Shown here in pieces: positions 1 to 8,634 of a stretch of 35,733 nucleotides of DNA. Location of the stretch: positions 1 to 35,733 of the IMG/VR virus record IMGVR_UViG_3300043408_000023; one strand, 5' to 3'. The notes under the pieces were generated by a model. That model saw only the letters and a list, made by a program, of their open reading frames with translations. It did no database searches and had not been told where the DNA came from. Both the position numbers and the translations under genes were made by a program. How positions within the stretch are numbered: the first letter of the stretch is position 1; each line of letters begins with the position of its first letter. Source of the DNA: a virus.

Positions 1-127
1 GCTACTGCATCTTTTAAGTTATCCCAACTAATACATTGGTTACTTGCTATTCCTGCCCAACTCATGCTCTAATTGTTTTAGCTTGTTTTCTAAGTATTGA
101 ATCTTAGCAACCATAACTTGATTATAG
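1..127. repeat. 127-bp exact terminal direct repeat (left copy)
   Basis: These bases are identical to positions 35607-35733. The repeat joins the two ends, so the fibre gene at 40-1278 and the gene at 35177-35671 are neighbours on a circle. A length of 127 equals the largest k-mer commonly used by short-read assemblers, so it is most likely an overlap left by assembling a circular or circularly permuted molecule. A true 127-bp terminal repeat cannot be excluded from sequence alone. Confidence 0.95.
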
Positions 128-1278
128 GCTACAGTTAAAAAACCATCTTTACCTTCTGACACAGCAGATGGTATAATCTCTAGTACCTCTTGTGCGTAAT
201 ATCCTACCTCTTCCTTGCCATCTTTTATGTAAAGGTAGGCTTGTATATCACCAACATTTTGAGGGGCGTAATTCGCCTCTAATTGCGTTTTAAGACGCTT
301 ATCTGAAGACTCAAAGAAACCAGGAGCTGTTAGGTTGCCACTAAGGGTACCTCCAGTCAATGGTAAATAGGTTGCAGCAGCAGTTGCTGGGGATAGTTTA
401 TTGTTGAAAGTGTTCCAATCGGTAGATGTTAAATAACCGCTTTGAGCACTTGTGGCTTGTGTAATGTTTAATACTGGAGCAGTACCACCAGTAGAAGATA
501 ATGGGCTATTGGCAGTTACAGATGTTATTGTACCTACTGACCAAGACCTATCAGCAGAAAGGTCATAACCTACTCCGTTTATGGTTAGTGTTCTAGATGA
601 AGGCACACTTGATGCTACGCTTTCGTTTCTCCATTCTCCAAATCTATAGGTTAATACTTGTCCGTTTGTAGGAGTGCCTACATAAGTAACGTCAGGTAAT
701 TCGTACAAATATGGAGTTGGAGGAGCAGCCCATACTAAATCTCCTCTAAGGTATTGACTAGTTGTACCTGTTCCTAATGAAGCTTGTTTAGCAGCAAAAT
801 AGTTAAAGTCAGAAGCCGTTAAATAACCTGCTGTGCCACTATCTGCTGCTAATAAAGTATATCTACCAGTAGATGAGTTATAGGTTAATGCAGAGCCTAC
901 GTTAGCACTAAAAGCAGCCCTTGCTCTAGCGTTCGTATAGTATAGGTTAGTAGAACCTTCAGTAACTAAATCAGTATTGTAATCACCACTAGCTGCCACT
1001 ACAGCACCTGTTCTTCCGAATACACTAGAAACTGCTCCAGCTCCTGCTGAATAGATAGGGATGTTTAAAACACCTGTGCCACTATTATAGGTTGCAGCTC
1101 CACTCGTGCCTGTAGTTGTTAAGGTTAAAGCTGTACCACCACCACTAGAAGATAGAACACCGCTAGTTAGCGTTAAGCCACTACCGATAGTAACCTTAGT
1201 TACATTACCGCTATTATCACCTCCAGCAAGTACATTCCCTGAACCTGCTAATATGTTTGCTAGAACTAGTTGACTCAT
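40..1278 (-). CDS. Tail fibre/appendage with C-terminal S74 intramolecular chaperone
   Basis: A 412-residue fibre protein. The N-terminal two thirds is Ser/Thr/Gly/Ala-rich with fibre repeats: a VFGRTGAVVA segment, an EGSTNLYYTNARARAAF element and a GYLTSTDWNTFNNK element. The last 88 residues look like a peptidase S74 chaperone domain: SDKRLK at 325-330, VGYYAQEVLEIIP, then a coiled-coil tail (YLENKLKQLEHEL). In this family the domain trimerises the fibre and cuts itself off at the Ser, with the Lys five residues on; both are present (S325, K330). Across the circular junction its 3' end overlaps the start of the 35177-35671 gene by 26 bases. Its repeats match those in the 1517-residue fibre at 30212-34765. 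Confidence 0.82.
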   Translation of the reverse strand: MSQLVLANILAGSGNVLAGGDNSGNVTKVTIGSGLTLTSGVLSSSGGGTALTLTTTGTSGAATYNSGTGVLNIPIYSAGAGAVSSVFGRTGAVVAASGDYNTDLVTEGSTNLYYTNARARAAFSANVGSALTYNSSTGRYTLLAADSGTAGYLTASDFNYFAAKQASLGTGTTSQYLRGDLVWAAPPTPYLYELPDVTYVGTPTNGQVLTYRFGEWRNESVASSVPSSRTLTINGVGYDLSADRSWSVGTITSVTANSPLSSTGGTAPVLNITQATSAQSGYLTSTDWNTFNNKLSPATAAATYLPLTGGTLSGNLTAPGFFESSDKRLKTQLEANYAPQNVGDIQAYLYIKDGKEEVGYYAQEVLEIIPSAVSEGKDGFLTVAYNQVMVAKIQYLENKLKQLEHELGRNSK

Positions 1279-1279
1279 A

Positions 1280-1984
1280 TTATTTAAATAATGCTCTTAT
1301 ATGTTCACCAGCAGCTAATGCTGATCCAAATGTTAAAATACCTGTTGTAGAGTTAAATGATACGTCATTCGCATCTACAGTAGCAGGGTTGATATCTTGT
1401 ACTTCCACACCACCTCTAGTTACACTAAAGCAAGTGAATCCAATAGCACCAGGAAGAGTTACTGTTGTTTCACCACCTGTAGCTGTATAATCAAACATCT
1501 TAACGATTTGACTACTGATATTGATACCTTCTTGAGTTACTTCTACTCCATCTATAGAATAACCACCAGTTCCTTGTAAGCTTACGCTATATGTAGATGC
1601 ACTTTCTACTGCCCCACTTAATGATACGTTAGTCAAGTTAGCAAGTCCTGTAATAATTGTATATCCTAGTAAGCCACTACCAGTTCCATTATCGTTATCT
1701 ATAGAAAACTTAATTGTTATTGGAGTCTTGTCTAAAACTAACTGCAATAGGTATGCGTAATTATAGTTATCGCTAAGTGAGATAAAACCATCACAAGTAA
1801 CTGACCATGTAATCACATCGTTTTTATATTCTTTAAACCATGCTGATGTTTGGCTAGTAACTTCTACTTGCTCAACACTTGTTTCAAAAGAGCAGTTAGT
1901 TGCAGCACCAAAAGGTACAGCAGTACTCGTAGCAGGGTTAAAGTAGTATAAGACTATATTGGTTCCATTAATTACTGATGCCAT
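1280..1984 (-). CDS. Tail-tube-like protein with extra C-terminal domain
   Basis: A 234-residue beta-rich protein. Residues about 1-150 align by eye with the major tail protein at 6383-6823: the Cys-Ser at 31-32 matches 27-28 there, W49 and W60 match W46 and W56, D65-G66 matches D61-G62, and both domains end in a TYS-x-S-x-x-GTG pattern. About 80 residues follow that the tube protein lacks, probably a small beta-sandwich. It lies one base from the fibre gene and one base from the tail-hub gene, so it probably belongs to the tail tip rather than the shaft. A minor tube, distal ring or tail-terminator role is possible. The paralogy is visible; the role is inferred. Confidence 0.6.
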   Translation of the reverse strand: MASVINGTNIVLYYFNPATSTAVPFGAATNCSFETSVEQVEVTSQTSAWFKEYKNDVITWSVTCDGFISLSDNYNYAYLLQLVLDKTPITIKFSIDNDNGTGSGLLGYTIITGLANLTNVSLSGAVESASTYSVSLQGTGGYSIDGVEVTQEGINISSQIVKMFDYTATGGETTVTLPGAIGFTCFSVTRGGVEVQDINPATVDANDVSFNSTTGILTFGSALAAGEHIRALFK

Positions 1985-1985
1985 A

Positions 1986-3920
1986 TTAGAAAGTTGATGT
2001 TTGAGGTGAATATTTGTTTACTCTTGTGCATGGTATCTCGGTGTTACTTATTTGCAATAATGTTAGGTTCGTTTGGTCATTAGGCAAGTCTATTGTTGCA
2101 TTACCTAGCATAAATGATTTACTACTTACATTTATTGATGCAGGATCAGTATCTGTTGCAAAAATAAGCTTCGCAGCATTAAGTATTGGATAGTTAATGT
2201 TCTCAGTATAAAAGCTACTTAAAGAAGCATCAATATTAATGATATTTTGTCCGTAAGTATTAATGTATTGTTGTACTAATAATTCTGCTGGATTTAAAAA
2301 TATATCAGATGAATAATCTCCGTATCTATACCATCCTGTAGCTATAGAACCATTGCTCAATAGTAAAGAACCTTTTGCAGAAGGATAGTAACTATCGCTA
2401 CCGCTTGAACCATAAGGAAATGATACGCTATGTGCGTATTGCTCATTTTCTACTAATGTTCCTGTAAGATTATAAGAAGAAATATCAGACTTTATTTTCA
2501 TTACAAAGTTAGTAAGTGCAATAAAATTTATGCCTTCAGATATTCTATAGGTAAAACTTAATTGTCCATTTATTGGGAATACTTCTGTTTTTAAGTCTAA
2601 ATTAAAGTCTTCGGCAGCTCCACTTGTCTTAGGATTATATACAGTATAAGAAGTAGAAGTAGTTTGCCATTGTTTACTATTATTTAAGTAATAAATAGTA
2701 GAGCCATTGTTAATTGAAATGTCTATAAATCCAATAGGTGTTGCAACAGATGCTGCACTTATTTGTATATTAAGCTGCATTGAATCACCAATGGAAACAT
2801 ACCCATTTGATGCAGAATCTAATGTTACTGCAGCAGTTCCTGCTGGTCCACCTGATGGTGCAGTTAGCTCAAAATAGTAATAATTTAATATAGAGTTTTG
2901 CAATAATAAACATGTTCCGTCTCCAGTCGAACTTCTTGTCCAATATTCTGCTTCTGTACCATCATTAATACTCAAATCACCATTTGGAATAAAATTCTTT
3001 GCCATCTCTACACTTCCCTCAGCTATAATTTTATAAAACCCTTTGTTAAGTATTTTTAGTTGATTATTGTCTATAAAGTATAAACCTGATGTGTTTGTTA
3101 AATATGGTTGTATGGTAGATGATGTATTTATTAAATTGCCATCTAAATTGTCTACTCTTGTTCCACTTGTATTATACTCTGTATAATAAGCATTTGTTTC
3201 AGCAAATTCATTTACTGATACAATCCACCATTTCGCATTTGCTTGAAATACTCTACACCCTAAAGATTTTGCTATATTGCTTATGATGTCTAAGCAATTT
3301 GTATAATTATATTCGTCTTCTAAAAAATCTCTATAACACATATATGTTTGTGCAAAAGGATCTTGCCAAGAATTTGTAGACCTATTTGACATTCCATTTG
3401 AATAATAAGAACACATTGTAACTGTGTTTCTGTTATTTTTATAACCTATAGAGTTAAAACAAGTTCTCAATATTGTAAGTAATGAATTTTTATCATTTAC
3501 ACCCAAGTTCCCAGCAGGTGGTTCAAATGGTATATCTTTTAACATGCCTAATCCATCGGTAGCGTTAAATGTAGCTATCTTTCTGCCAGTTGAATAAGAT
3601 ACTTGAACATTGTCATTAATGATAAATCCAACCCATTGGATTACACTATCAATATACATTTCTACATAGTTGTACCTATCATCTATATTAGTAAAATTAA
3701 TAATGTCAGATAATTCATCTGTAAAGTCTATAGAAATTCCTAATTGAGAGGCAAATATAGGCTCATACGGATCGTCTGAGTTTGGAATGTACTCAAAGTT
3801 CAATCCAGCTCCTTGAAGGTCTATAATAGCCCCTGAATAGCCATCTTGCCATATCTTTAATTCTACATCTTTATCTGCTCTTGTAGCAAATGTTACTGAG
3901 TATTTTTGTCCGTATGCCAT
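1986..3920 (-). CDS. Large tail tip/hub protein
   Basis: A 644-residue protein directly downstream of the tape measure gene, the usual place for distal tail or hub proteins in siphoviruses. The N-terminal 130 residues (MAYGQKYSVTF..., then WVGFI and IATFNATDGLG segments) resemble the hub-type proteins of Bacteroidota phages that begin with a beta-rich ring-like domain. The rest is Asn/Ser/Thr-rich and beta-rich. There is no clear peptidase or lysozyme motif. The start overlaps the tape measure stop as TAATG, suggesting translational coupling. The name rests mainly on position and general composition. Confidence 0.6.
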   Translation of the reverse strand: MAYGQKYSVTFATRADKDVELKIWQDGYSGAIIDLQGAGLNFEYIPNSDDPYEPIFASQLGISIDFTDELSDIINFTNIDDRYNYVEMYIDSVIQWVGFIINDNVQVSYSTGRKIATFNATDGLGMLKDIPFEPPAGNLGVNDKNSLLTILRTCFNSIGYKNNRNTVTMCSYYSNGMSNRSTNSWQDPFAQTYMCYRDFLEDEYNYTNCLDIISNIAKSLGCRVFQANAKWWIVSVNEFAETNAYYTEYNTSGTRVDNLDGNLINTSSTIQPYLTNTSGLYFIDNNQLKILNKGFYKIIAEGSVEMAKNFIPNGDLSINDGTEAEYWTRSSTGDGTCLLLQNSILNYYYFELTAPSGGPAGTAAVTLDSASNGYVSIGDSMQLNIQISAASVATPIGFIDISINNGSTIYYLNNSKQWQTTSTSYTVYNPKTSGAAEDFNLDLKTEVFPINGQLSFTYRISEGINFIALTNFVMKIKSDISSYNLTGTLVENEQYAHSVSFPYGSSGSDSYYPSAKGSLLLSNGSIATGWYRYGDYSSDIFLNPAELLVQQYINTYGQNIINIDASLSSFYTENINYPILNAAKLIFATDTDPASINVSSKSFMLGNATIDLPNDQTNLTLLQISNTEIPCTRVNKYSPQTSTF

Positions 3921-5680
3921 TATCCTCTTCTAAGATTTAATGATTTTTCACTTCTATTCATTGACAAAAGTAAGTCTTGACCTCTTAATGTAAACCTTCC
4001 TCCTGAAGCAGAAGTATTGTTAGCAGCAATTAAGTCATTAGATACTCCTTGTGCGGTATTTGTTGCTACAGCACCAGCACCTGATCCAAATAAGTTTGCA
4101 CCCAATCCCATTCCTTGACCAACTAGATTACCAAAAAACTTTAAAGCACCACCAGCATTTTTAAGAATGGCTGGATTTAATATAGCAATTATAGCTACAG
4201 CAGCCGCAGCCGCAATAGCAAGTTTAATAAATTTTTTAATTAAATCGCCTATTGCCCTAGATATGACTTCTCCTATTGATGCACCTTTTTCTAGTAACAT
4301 ATCTAAAGATGGTCCTAAAGCGTTAATAATACCAATTCCCATGTTCATTATGCTCTTCATTGCCTCATCTGCTATAGCCTTATTGTTGTCAACCCACTTC
4401 TTGTAAATATCTGAAAATATATCAGATACATCACCAGAATACATCCCTAATGTTTCAAAGAAATATACAAGATCAGCCATTTGTTCTTCAAGTATAGCCT
4501 TTTGAGCTTGTCTATCACCAGTGGCTAATTGTAGTTTATTTGCATAGAATGTTTTAAATAGATTAACTCTTTGAGTATAATCTTGTATCTCTTGGTTCCT
4601 TTCCTCTTCTCTTAGTTTTTTTAATCTATCCCCTTCTTTTCTTTGAGCTTCTGCTATATCAGTATTAAGCTTGATTTGCCAATCTGCTAAATATTTTTCA
4701 GCAGCAGCCATTCTTTCTAATTCTTTTAATCTTGCAGCTTCGGCTTCTCTTCTTCTTCTTTCTAAATCTTTATCTAAATCATCTTTAAAAGTAGTAGATT
4801 TAATTCCGTATTGTTTTTCTATTTCAAATGCTTGGCTTTGATATCTATCTCCTAAAGCTAATCTTTTTTGAAACTCAGCTTCTTCTCTATCTGTAACATA
4901 ACCTGCTAACTCTACTTGTTGATTAGCTAAGTCTGTAGCCATACTTACACTTTGTTTATATAAACCTGAAACACCTTGTAATGCTCCAGCTTTAAAGAAA
5001 GATGCTGTAGCAGTAGCTAACCTGCCTAAAACACCAACTTGGTCTTCTGCATAAGCATTATCTTTTTTAGCTAATGCTTGTTTTGCTTTTTCATATTCTA
5101 TATCTGCCTTTGTTCTAAAATATTGTGCTTTTACATACCCCTCTGTTTTAGATACATATAATTTTTCTGCTTCATAAACATTTTTAGCTGTACCAAATAA
5201 GTCACCAAGCTTTTCATTATACATTCTAGTTGCATCTCTAGCATCTAATGTTCCTTGTCTAACAGACTGAAATATAGAAGCCATTGATCTAATCTCTACA
5301 TTAACATCGTAGAATTTAGACATAGAATCACTAGCAGTTTTATTTGCTTTTTGTAAACTTTGGTCAAATATTGTTACTGCTGATATTAAAGCAGAAAACG
5401 CTAAATAAGCTGGTCCTGTAACAGCAGCTAAACTACCAGCCAATGCTGGTAAGTTGTTCTGAATACCTCTAAATCCGTAAGGCAAATCTTGAACTACTAA
5501 AGCTAGACTAGTCCAAGCTTGATTAGATTTTTTAACAGCATCTCCAGCAGATTTAATTTTGCCTTGAGTAATTTCAGCTTGTCTTCCTATATCAGCCAAT
5601 GCTTTTTCTACAGCAGCAGAAACTGTTTTAAACTGGTCTGCGTCAGCCTGTATCCTAATCTTAATTTGTTCATCTGCCAT
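3920..5680 (-). CDS. Tail tape measure protein
   Basis: A 586-residue protein with long Lys/Glu/Ala/Gln-rich coiled-coil stretches (roughly residues 1-60 and 250-380). It has a hydrophobic helix pair around residues 60-110 and a strongly hydrophobic Ala/Ile run near residues 480-505. It follows the frameshifted tail chaperone and precedes the tail hub, the canonical tape-measure position. Tape measures set tail length at about 0.15 nm per residue, implying a short tail near 90 nm if the whole protein is used. It overlaps the upstream gene by 11 bases and the downstream one by one base. No lytic domain is apparent. Confidence 0.85.
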   Translation of the reverse strand: MADEQIKIRIQADADQFKTVSAAVEKALADIGRQAEITQGKIKSAGDAVKKSNQAWTSLALVVQDLPYGFRGIQNNLPALAGSLAAVTGPAYLAFSALISAVTIFDQSLQKANKTASDSMSKFYDVNVEIRSMASIFQSVRQGTLDARDATRMYNEKLGDLFGTAKNVYEAEKLYVSKTEGYVKAQYFRTKADIEYEKAKQALAKKDNAYAEDQVGVLGRLATATASFFKAGALQGVSGLYKQSVSMATDLANQQVELAGYVTDREEAEFQKRLALGDRYQSQAFEIEKQYGIKSTTFKDDLDKDLERRRREAEAARLKELERMAAAEKYLADWQIKLNTDIAEAQRKEGDRLKKLREEERNQEIQDYTQRVNLFKTFYANKLQLATGDRQAQKAILEEQMADLVYFFETLGMYSGDVSDIFSDIYKKWVDNNKAIADEAMKSIMNMGIGIINALGPSLDMLLEKGASIGEVISRAIGDLIKKFIKLAIAAAAAVAIIAILNPAILKNAGGALKFFGNLVGQGMGLGANLFGSGAGAVATNTAQGVSNDLIAANNTSASGGRFTLRGQDLLLSMNRSEKSLNLRRG

Positions 5681-5996
5681 TATCTAACGGTTTAGCTTTT
5701 TCGTATTTTTTAAGAACATTATTTAACTCATCTTGAGTCATTACCTTTTGCTTCACAAAGTTACGATTATCTATGTCTAATGGAAGCAAGTCTTGAGGTT
5801 TCACCTTTTTACCTTTAGGCAATTGCAAATTAACTAATAAGGCAGTTTGCCATCTCCATTTAACCCAATCTTGTTCCTCTTTATGTCTATGTCCGTACCA
5901 GATAAAATCTAACTCAGACATTGTCATATCCCAAAACAAATGGGGAAGCACTTGGCACTCCCCCATTGTAAATCTCTCTATATCAATCCACTCTAA
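5670..5996 (-). CDS. Tail assembly chaperone, -1 frame extension (GT-like)
   Basis: This frame has an ATG at 5966 (98 residues from there) but is open upstream to 5996. It continues directly from the preceding chaperone gene if the ribosome slips back one base on the A9 run at 5997-6005. The junction would read V-K-K-K-L-E-W-I-D-I-E-R-F-T-M-G. The organisation matches lambda G/GT: a small chaperone plus a frameshift-extended form that recruits the tape measure, whose gene begins 11 bases before this one ends. The domain is rich in Trp and Lys and not otherwise recognisable. Independent initiation at 5966 is also possible. Confidence 0.7.
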   Translation of the reverse strand, partial: LEWIDIERFTMGECQVLPHLFWDMTMSELDFIWYGHRHKEEQDWVKWRWQTALLVNLQLPKGKKVKPQDLLPLDIDNRNFVKQKVMTQDELNNVLKKYEKAKPLDNGR

Positions 5997-6361
5997 TTTT
6001 TTTTTACTCCATCTTTTTTAGACTTCGTAGGTTGTTGCTCTAATCCACTATTCATACTATCGGCCAAAGCAGTCATTACTTCTTGAAACTTCTTTCCTGC
6101 TATACCACCCATATCATCAATCCAATCGCACACATCTATATCTGTAAAGTTTGGAGTGTAGCCTTCTTTATACAAAGGATACTCTGCTGCTGCTCTTAAC
6201 AAATTAGAAATAGCTTCTAAAGAACTGTTTCCTGATATCGCTTCTCCAATTTCAGAAGGTCCTATACCTTGTAACTGACAAAATCTTTTTAAAGACCAAG
6301 TGCAAAAACGCATAGGTATTTTTTTACCATCCGAAAGTGTTAATTCGTAGTGCCCTCTCAT
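5993..6361 (-). CDS. Tail assembly chaperone (G-like)
   Basis: A 122-residue soluble helical protein between the major tail gene and the tape measure, which is the siphovirus tail-chaperone slot. Its beginning (GHYELTLSDGKKIPMRFCTWSLKRF) resembles small tail chaperones that start with a short beta segment followed by a helical bundle. It ends ...KSKKDGVKKN at a TAG just after a run of nine A residues, where a -1 slip would extend it into the 5670-5996 frame. Position and the frameshift layout carry more weight than sequence similarity here. Confidence 0.75.
   Translation of the reverse strand: MRGHYELTLSDGKKIPMRFCTWSLKRFCQLQGIGPSEIGEAISGNSSLEAISNLLRAAAEYPLYKEGYTPNFTDIDVCDWIDDMGGIAGKKFQEVMTALADSMNSGLEQQPTKSKKDGVKKN
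5997..6005 (-). other. Putative programmed -1 frameshift site (A9 slippery run)
   Basis: In the upstream frame the codons are GTA AAA AAA AAT TAG, so A_AAA_AAA fits the X_XXY_YYZ slippery rule, with a stop two codons later. After a -1 slip the frame stays open into the downstream gene. A hairpin (arms 5955-5964 and 5942-5951, ten pairs including three G-U, CAA loop) begins about 32 nt downstream, which is farther than typical stimulators. RNA polymerase slippage on nine A residues would be an alternative route to the fused product. Confidence 0.7.
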
Positions 6362-6382
6362 ATATGTTGTTGTTTTTGGTTA

Positions 6383-6823
6383 TTATGCGTTAGTGCCCTG
6401 AGTCAATGCTCCTGTTCCTGTGAAAGATGCAGAATAAGTAACTGGAGACTCCATGTCAGCAGTAATATCCATACTTTCAATGAACGCAGAACCAGACCAG
6501 ATTAAGTCACCAGCAACTACTGTTGTACCAGATACTGTAGTAAACTTAACTGTAACAGCAGTTCTATTTGCAATAGCAGTCATTAATTCACCTGTAGTAT
6601 AATAAGAAGCTGTAGCACCAGGTTCAACTGTAGCTAAACCATCTGTAGTCAAAGTCCAAGACTTAGCACCACCTAAATGCTCAACCCATCCACCACTTTG
6701 TTTATCTGTAGTTTCTGGTAAGTCTACTGAAAAGCTTAAAGAACAAGATGTAGCGTGAGCTACTACTTCAGTTCCAACTAATACAACCAATGAGGTTCCG
6801 TTAAATACACCTGTTGTTGCCAT
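6383..6823 (-). CDS. Major tail (tube) protein
   Basis: A 146-residue Thr/Ser/Val/Gly-rich beta protein located after the head-completion and tail-terminator genes and before the tail chaperones, where the tail-tube gene sits in siphoviruses. It has the tube-family pattern seen also in the longer paralogue at 1280-1984: CSLSFSVD near residue 27, a Trp at 46, KSWTLTTDGL at about 54-63 and a TYSASFTGTG ending. It should polymerise into the hexameric tail tube around the tape measure. A beginning and end rich in short polar residues fits a high-copy structural subunit. Confidence 0.82.
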   Translation of the reverse strand: MATTGVFNGTSLVVLVGTEVVAHATSCSLSFSVDLPETTDKQSGGWVEHLGGAKSWTLTTDGLATVEPGATASYYTTGELMTAIANRTAVTVKFTTVSGTTVVAGDLIWSGSAFIESMDITADMESPVTYSASFTGTGALTQGTNA

Positions 6824-6845
6824 TTTATTTTATTTTATCTTTTTT

Positions 6846-7274
6846 TTATAATATTTGAGTCACAAAATGTTCGAATACAATCACCCTTCTAAAAATATAA
6901 GCTTGGTCAGTATAATCAAATATAGCTTGATTTGATCCCATATTTCTAGTAACAATTCTAAAATTTGGAGCAGCATCAGGATAATCAATAGGATAAACTC
7001 CTATAATCTCCAATAACTCGTTAGCCCATTCATCTACTGATTTTTGGCCAACTTCTCCTACTTTAGAACTCTTAAAAACAATGTCAAATTGAATTGTAAC
7101 ATTTGAGTGAAAGCTCATCTTGTCACTATTCTCTGCCGATGTCTGACTGCTTATAATAAGAAAAGGAGGATTTACAGTATCTGGAGCTATTGTATCATAA
7201 ACATCCAAAGAGTAAGACTCCTCGTTTAGCTTATCAAAATAAGCTTTTCTTATGGCATATCCGCAGTCTTTCAT
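6846..7274 (-). CDS. Tail completion/terminator-like protein
   Basis: A 142-residue protein between the gp10-like gene and the tail tube gene. Its plan (AIRKAYFDKLN, a short variable loop, PPFLIISSQT, then alternating beta strands ending IFRRVIVFEHFV) resembles the DUF3168/gp17-like tail terminator group. Those proteins cap the tail tube and make the joint with the head. The assignment rests on position plus this strand pattern, not on diagnostic residues. A TAAATTTG box ends 6 bases before the start codon, too close for a normal leader. Confidence 0.6.
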   Translation of the reverse strand: MKDCGYAIRKAYFDKLNEESYSLDVYDTIAPDTVNPPFLIISSQTSAENSDKMSFHSNVTIQFDIVFKSSKVGEVGQKSVDEWANELLEIIGVYPIDYPDAAPNFRIVTRNMGSNQAIFDYTDQAYIFRRVIVFEHFVTQIL

Positions 7275-7298
7275 TTACACAAATTTAGTGAAATATAT

Positions 7299-7754
7299 TT
7301 ATATCTTTATCCCTTTAATTCTCTTAATCATGTTGCTATACACCTCAGAGTATGCCAAGAATAAGTAAGGCCTATGTGGCAAGTTGACTAATTTTTTAGG
7401 ATTTTGCTTCTTAAAAGTAAAGGCATAAGCTTCTAAATCAGTTAGATTTACATTAGGATATGCAGGTATTTTAAATTTAGAACCTGTACCAAATTCTACA
7501 TAAGGAGCATATCTAACTGTGGTATTATTACCTGCCATAAGCATGGCACCAGTCTGATAATTAAATGGTTTATGGGTAATACTTGCTCTTAATGCTCCAG
7601 TATCTACAGGTGCTTGTTGTTTTGCTCTATTTTGCATCGCAATAACAGACTCGTCAATTATTTGCTTAACTTGCTTTTCTATTGTTTGAGGAGCTTGTTT
7701 AAATCTACTTTTAAGCTCCTTTAACCCTTGAACTTGTACGTTAAATGTTGCCAT
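7299..7754 (-). CDS. HK97 gp10-like head-tail joining protein
   Basis: About 151 residues. The start at 7754 is preferred because its ATG overlaps the upstream stop as TAATG; an in-frame ATG at 7772 would add six residues. The pattern is typical of HK97 gp10-like proteins: FNVQVQGLKELKSRF, a helix with AMQNRAKQQAPVDTGALRASI, then YAPYVEFGTGSKFKIPAYP and PHRPYLFLAY. The PVDTGALRxSI and YAxYVEFGTG motifs are strong markers. Members join the tail to the connector. It is tightly coupled to the head-closure gene before it. Confidence 0.85.
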   Translation of the reverse strand: MATFNVQVQGLKELKSRFKQAPQTIEKQVKQIIDESVIAMQNRAKQQAPVDTGALRASITHKPFNYQTGAMLMAGNNTTVRYAPYVEFGTGSKFKIPAYPNVNLTDLEAYAFTFKKQNPKKLVNLPHRPYLFLAYSEVYSNMIKRIKGIKI

Positions 7755-8074
7755 TAGCGTAATGTTGCACAACCAACTAAAAAGTACTTATTTCTATCTC
7801 CTTCGTTGATTACTGAGTTAATCATGTATTTTCTACTATTGAAATCAATAATAAGCTTATTGTCAAAAGTTTTAGATGTAGTGTATCTAATTCTAAAAGT
7901 AATATTATCGTCTAGATTGTCTTTAGATGCTATATTGTCTTTATTCTCTATTTGACGCACTATTTCAGCCCAACAAGTGTAGTAGGTAGCTTCTGTATTA
8001 ACATAGCCACCAGCTCCGTCAGAAGTGCCTGAAAGTGTCTTAAAAGTGATTCTATTGTGGAGTCTACCTATCAT
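7754..8074 (-). CDS. Head closure protein (SPP1 gp16/HK97-like)
   Basis: A 106-residue protein starting MIGRLHNRITFKTLSGTSDGAGGY, followed by TYYTCWAEIV, ITFRIRYT and RKYMINSVINEGDRNKYFLVGCATLR. This is the usual pattern of phage head-closure proteins (an RIT segment, a DGAGG turn, a CWAEI strand and a final return strand). They seal the portal after packaging. It overlaps its upstream neighbour (TAATG at 8074) and its downstream neighbour (TAATG at 7754) by one base each, indicating coupled translation of the connector set. Confidence 0.8.
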   Translation of the reverse strand: MIGRLHNRITFKTLSGTSDGAGGYVNTEATYYTCWAEIVRQIENKDNIASKDNLDDNITFRIRYTTSKTFDNKLIIDFNSRKYMINSVINEGDRNKYFLVGCATLR

Positions 8075-8619
8075 TATAAAATGTAGTTTATTCTTTTGTA
8101 AGGTCTCATTAATTCGTATGCGGTAGTTAAGTTAGCACTTGGCTTACCTGCTTCAACACTTGATTCTCTATACTCATAAAGGTCAGCTAACATCTTAAAA
8201 CAAGCTGTTCTCATTGTTGGAGTCGGATCGCAATAGCCACAAGAATAAGTAAATCTATATTCTCCTTCACCATAAGCAACTGCATATACCTTCATCGTAT
8301 TGATACCCAATGTGTTATAATCACCTTCTTCTAATGTAACCCAATCTGTGTTATTCCAATATTCTACTGACATTAAAACACCAATAGGCACATAAGGCAG
8401 TTCAATAAACTCAGACATAAAAGCTACAACTTGTAAAGTTCTTTCTGTCATTGCAACACCTGCATATTGCTCAAGTCTAACTCTCGCAGAAGTGATTAAG
8501 GCTTCGATTAAGGCATCATCTTCGGAGTAGTCTACTCTAAGATAGTTTTTAGCTTCAGCTAAAGTAATTGGTTCTGTTATTACATCTGACAAAACCGCTA
8601 TATCTCTTACAATTTGCAT
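8074..8619 (-). CDS. gp6-like head-tail connector
   Basis: A 181-residue protein with the gp6-like connector signature: EPITLAEAKNYLRVDYSEDDALIEALITSARVRLEQYAGVAM near the N-terminus, a beta-rich middle (VEYWNNTDWVTLEEGDY), then a closing helical segment (MRTACFKMLADLYEYRESS). In HK97-like phages this ring binds directly under the portal. It is the first gene after the strong terminator at 8660-8687 that follows the capsid gene, so it may need its own promoter. A TATTTTTG box at 8635-8642 lies 16 bases before its ATG. Confidence 0.82.
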   Translation of the reverse strand: MQIVRDIAVLSDVITEPITLAEAKNYLRVDYSEDDALIEALITSARVRLEQYAGVAMTERTLQVVAFMSEFIELPYVPIGVLMSVEYWNNTDWVTLEEGDYNTLGINTMKVYAVAYGEGEYRFTYSCGYCDPTPTMRTACFKMLADLYEYRESSVEAGKPSANLTTAYELMRPYKRINYIL

Positions 8620-8634
8620 CCTATTTGTTTTTTA

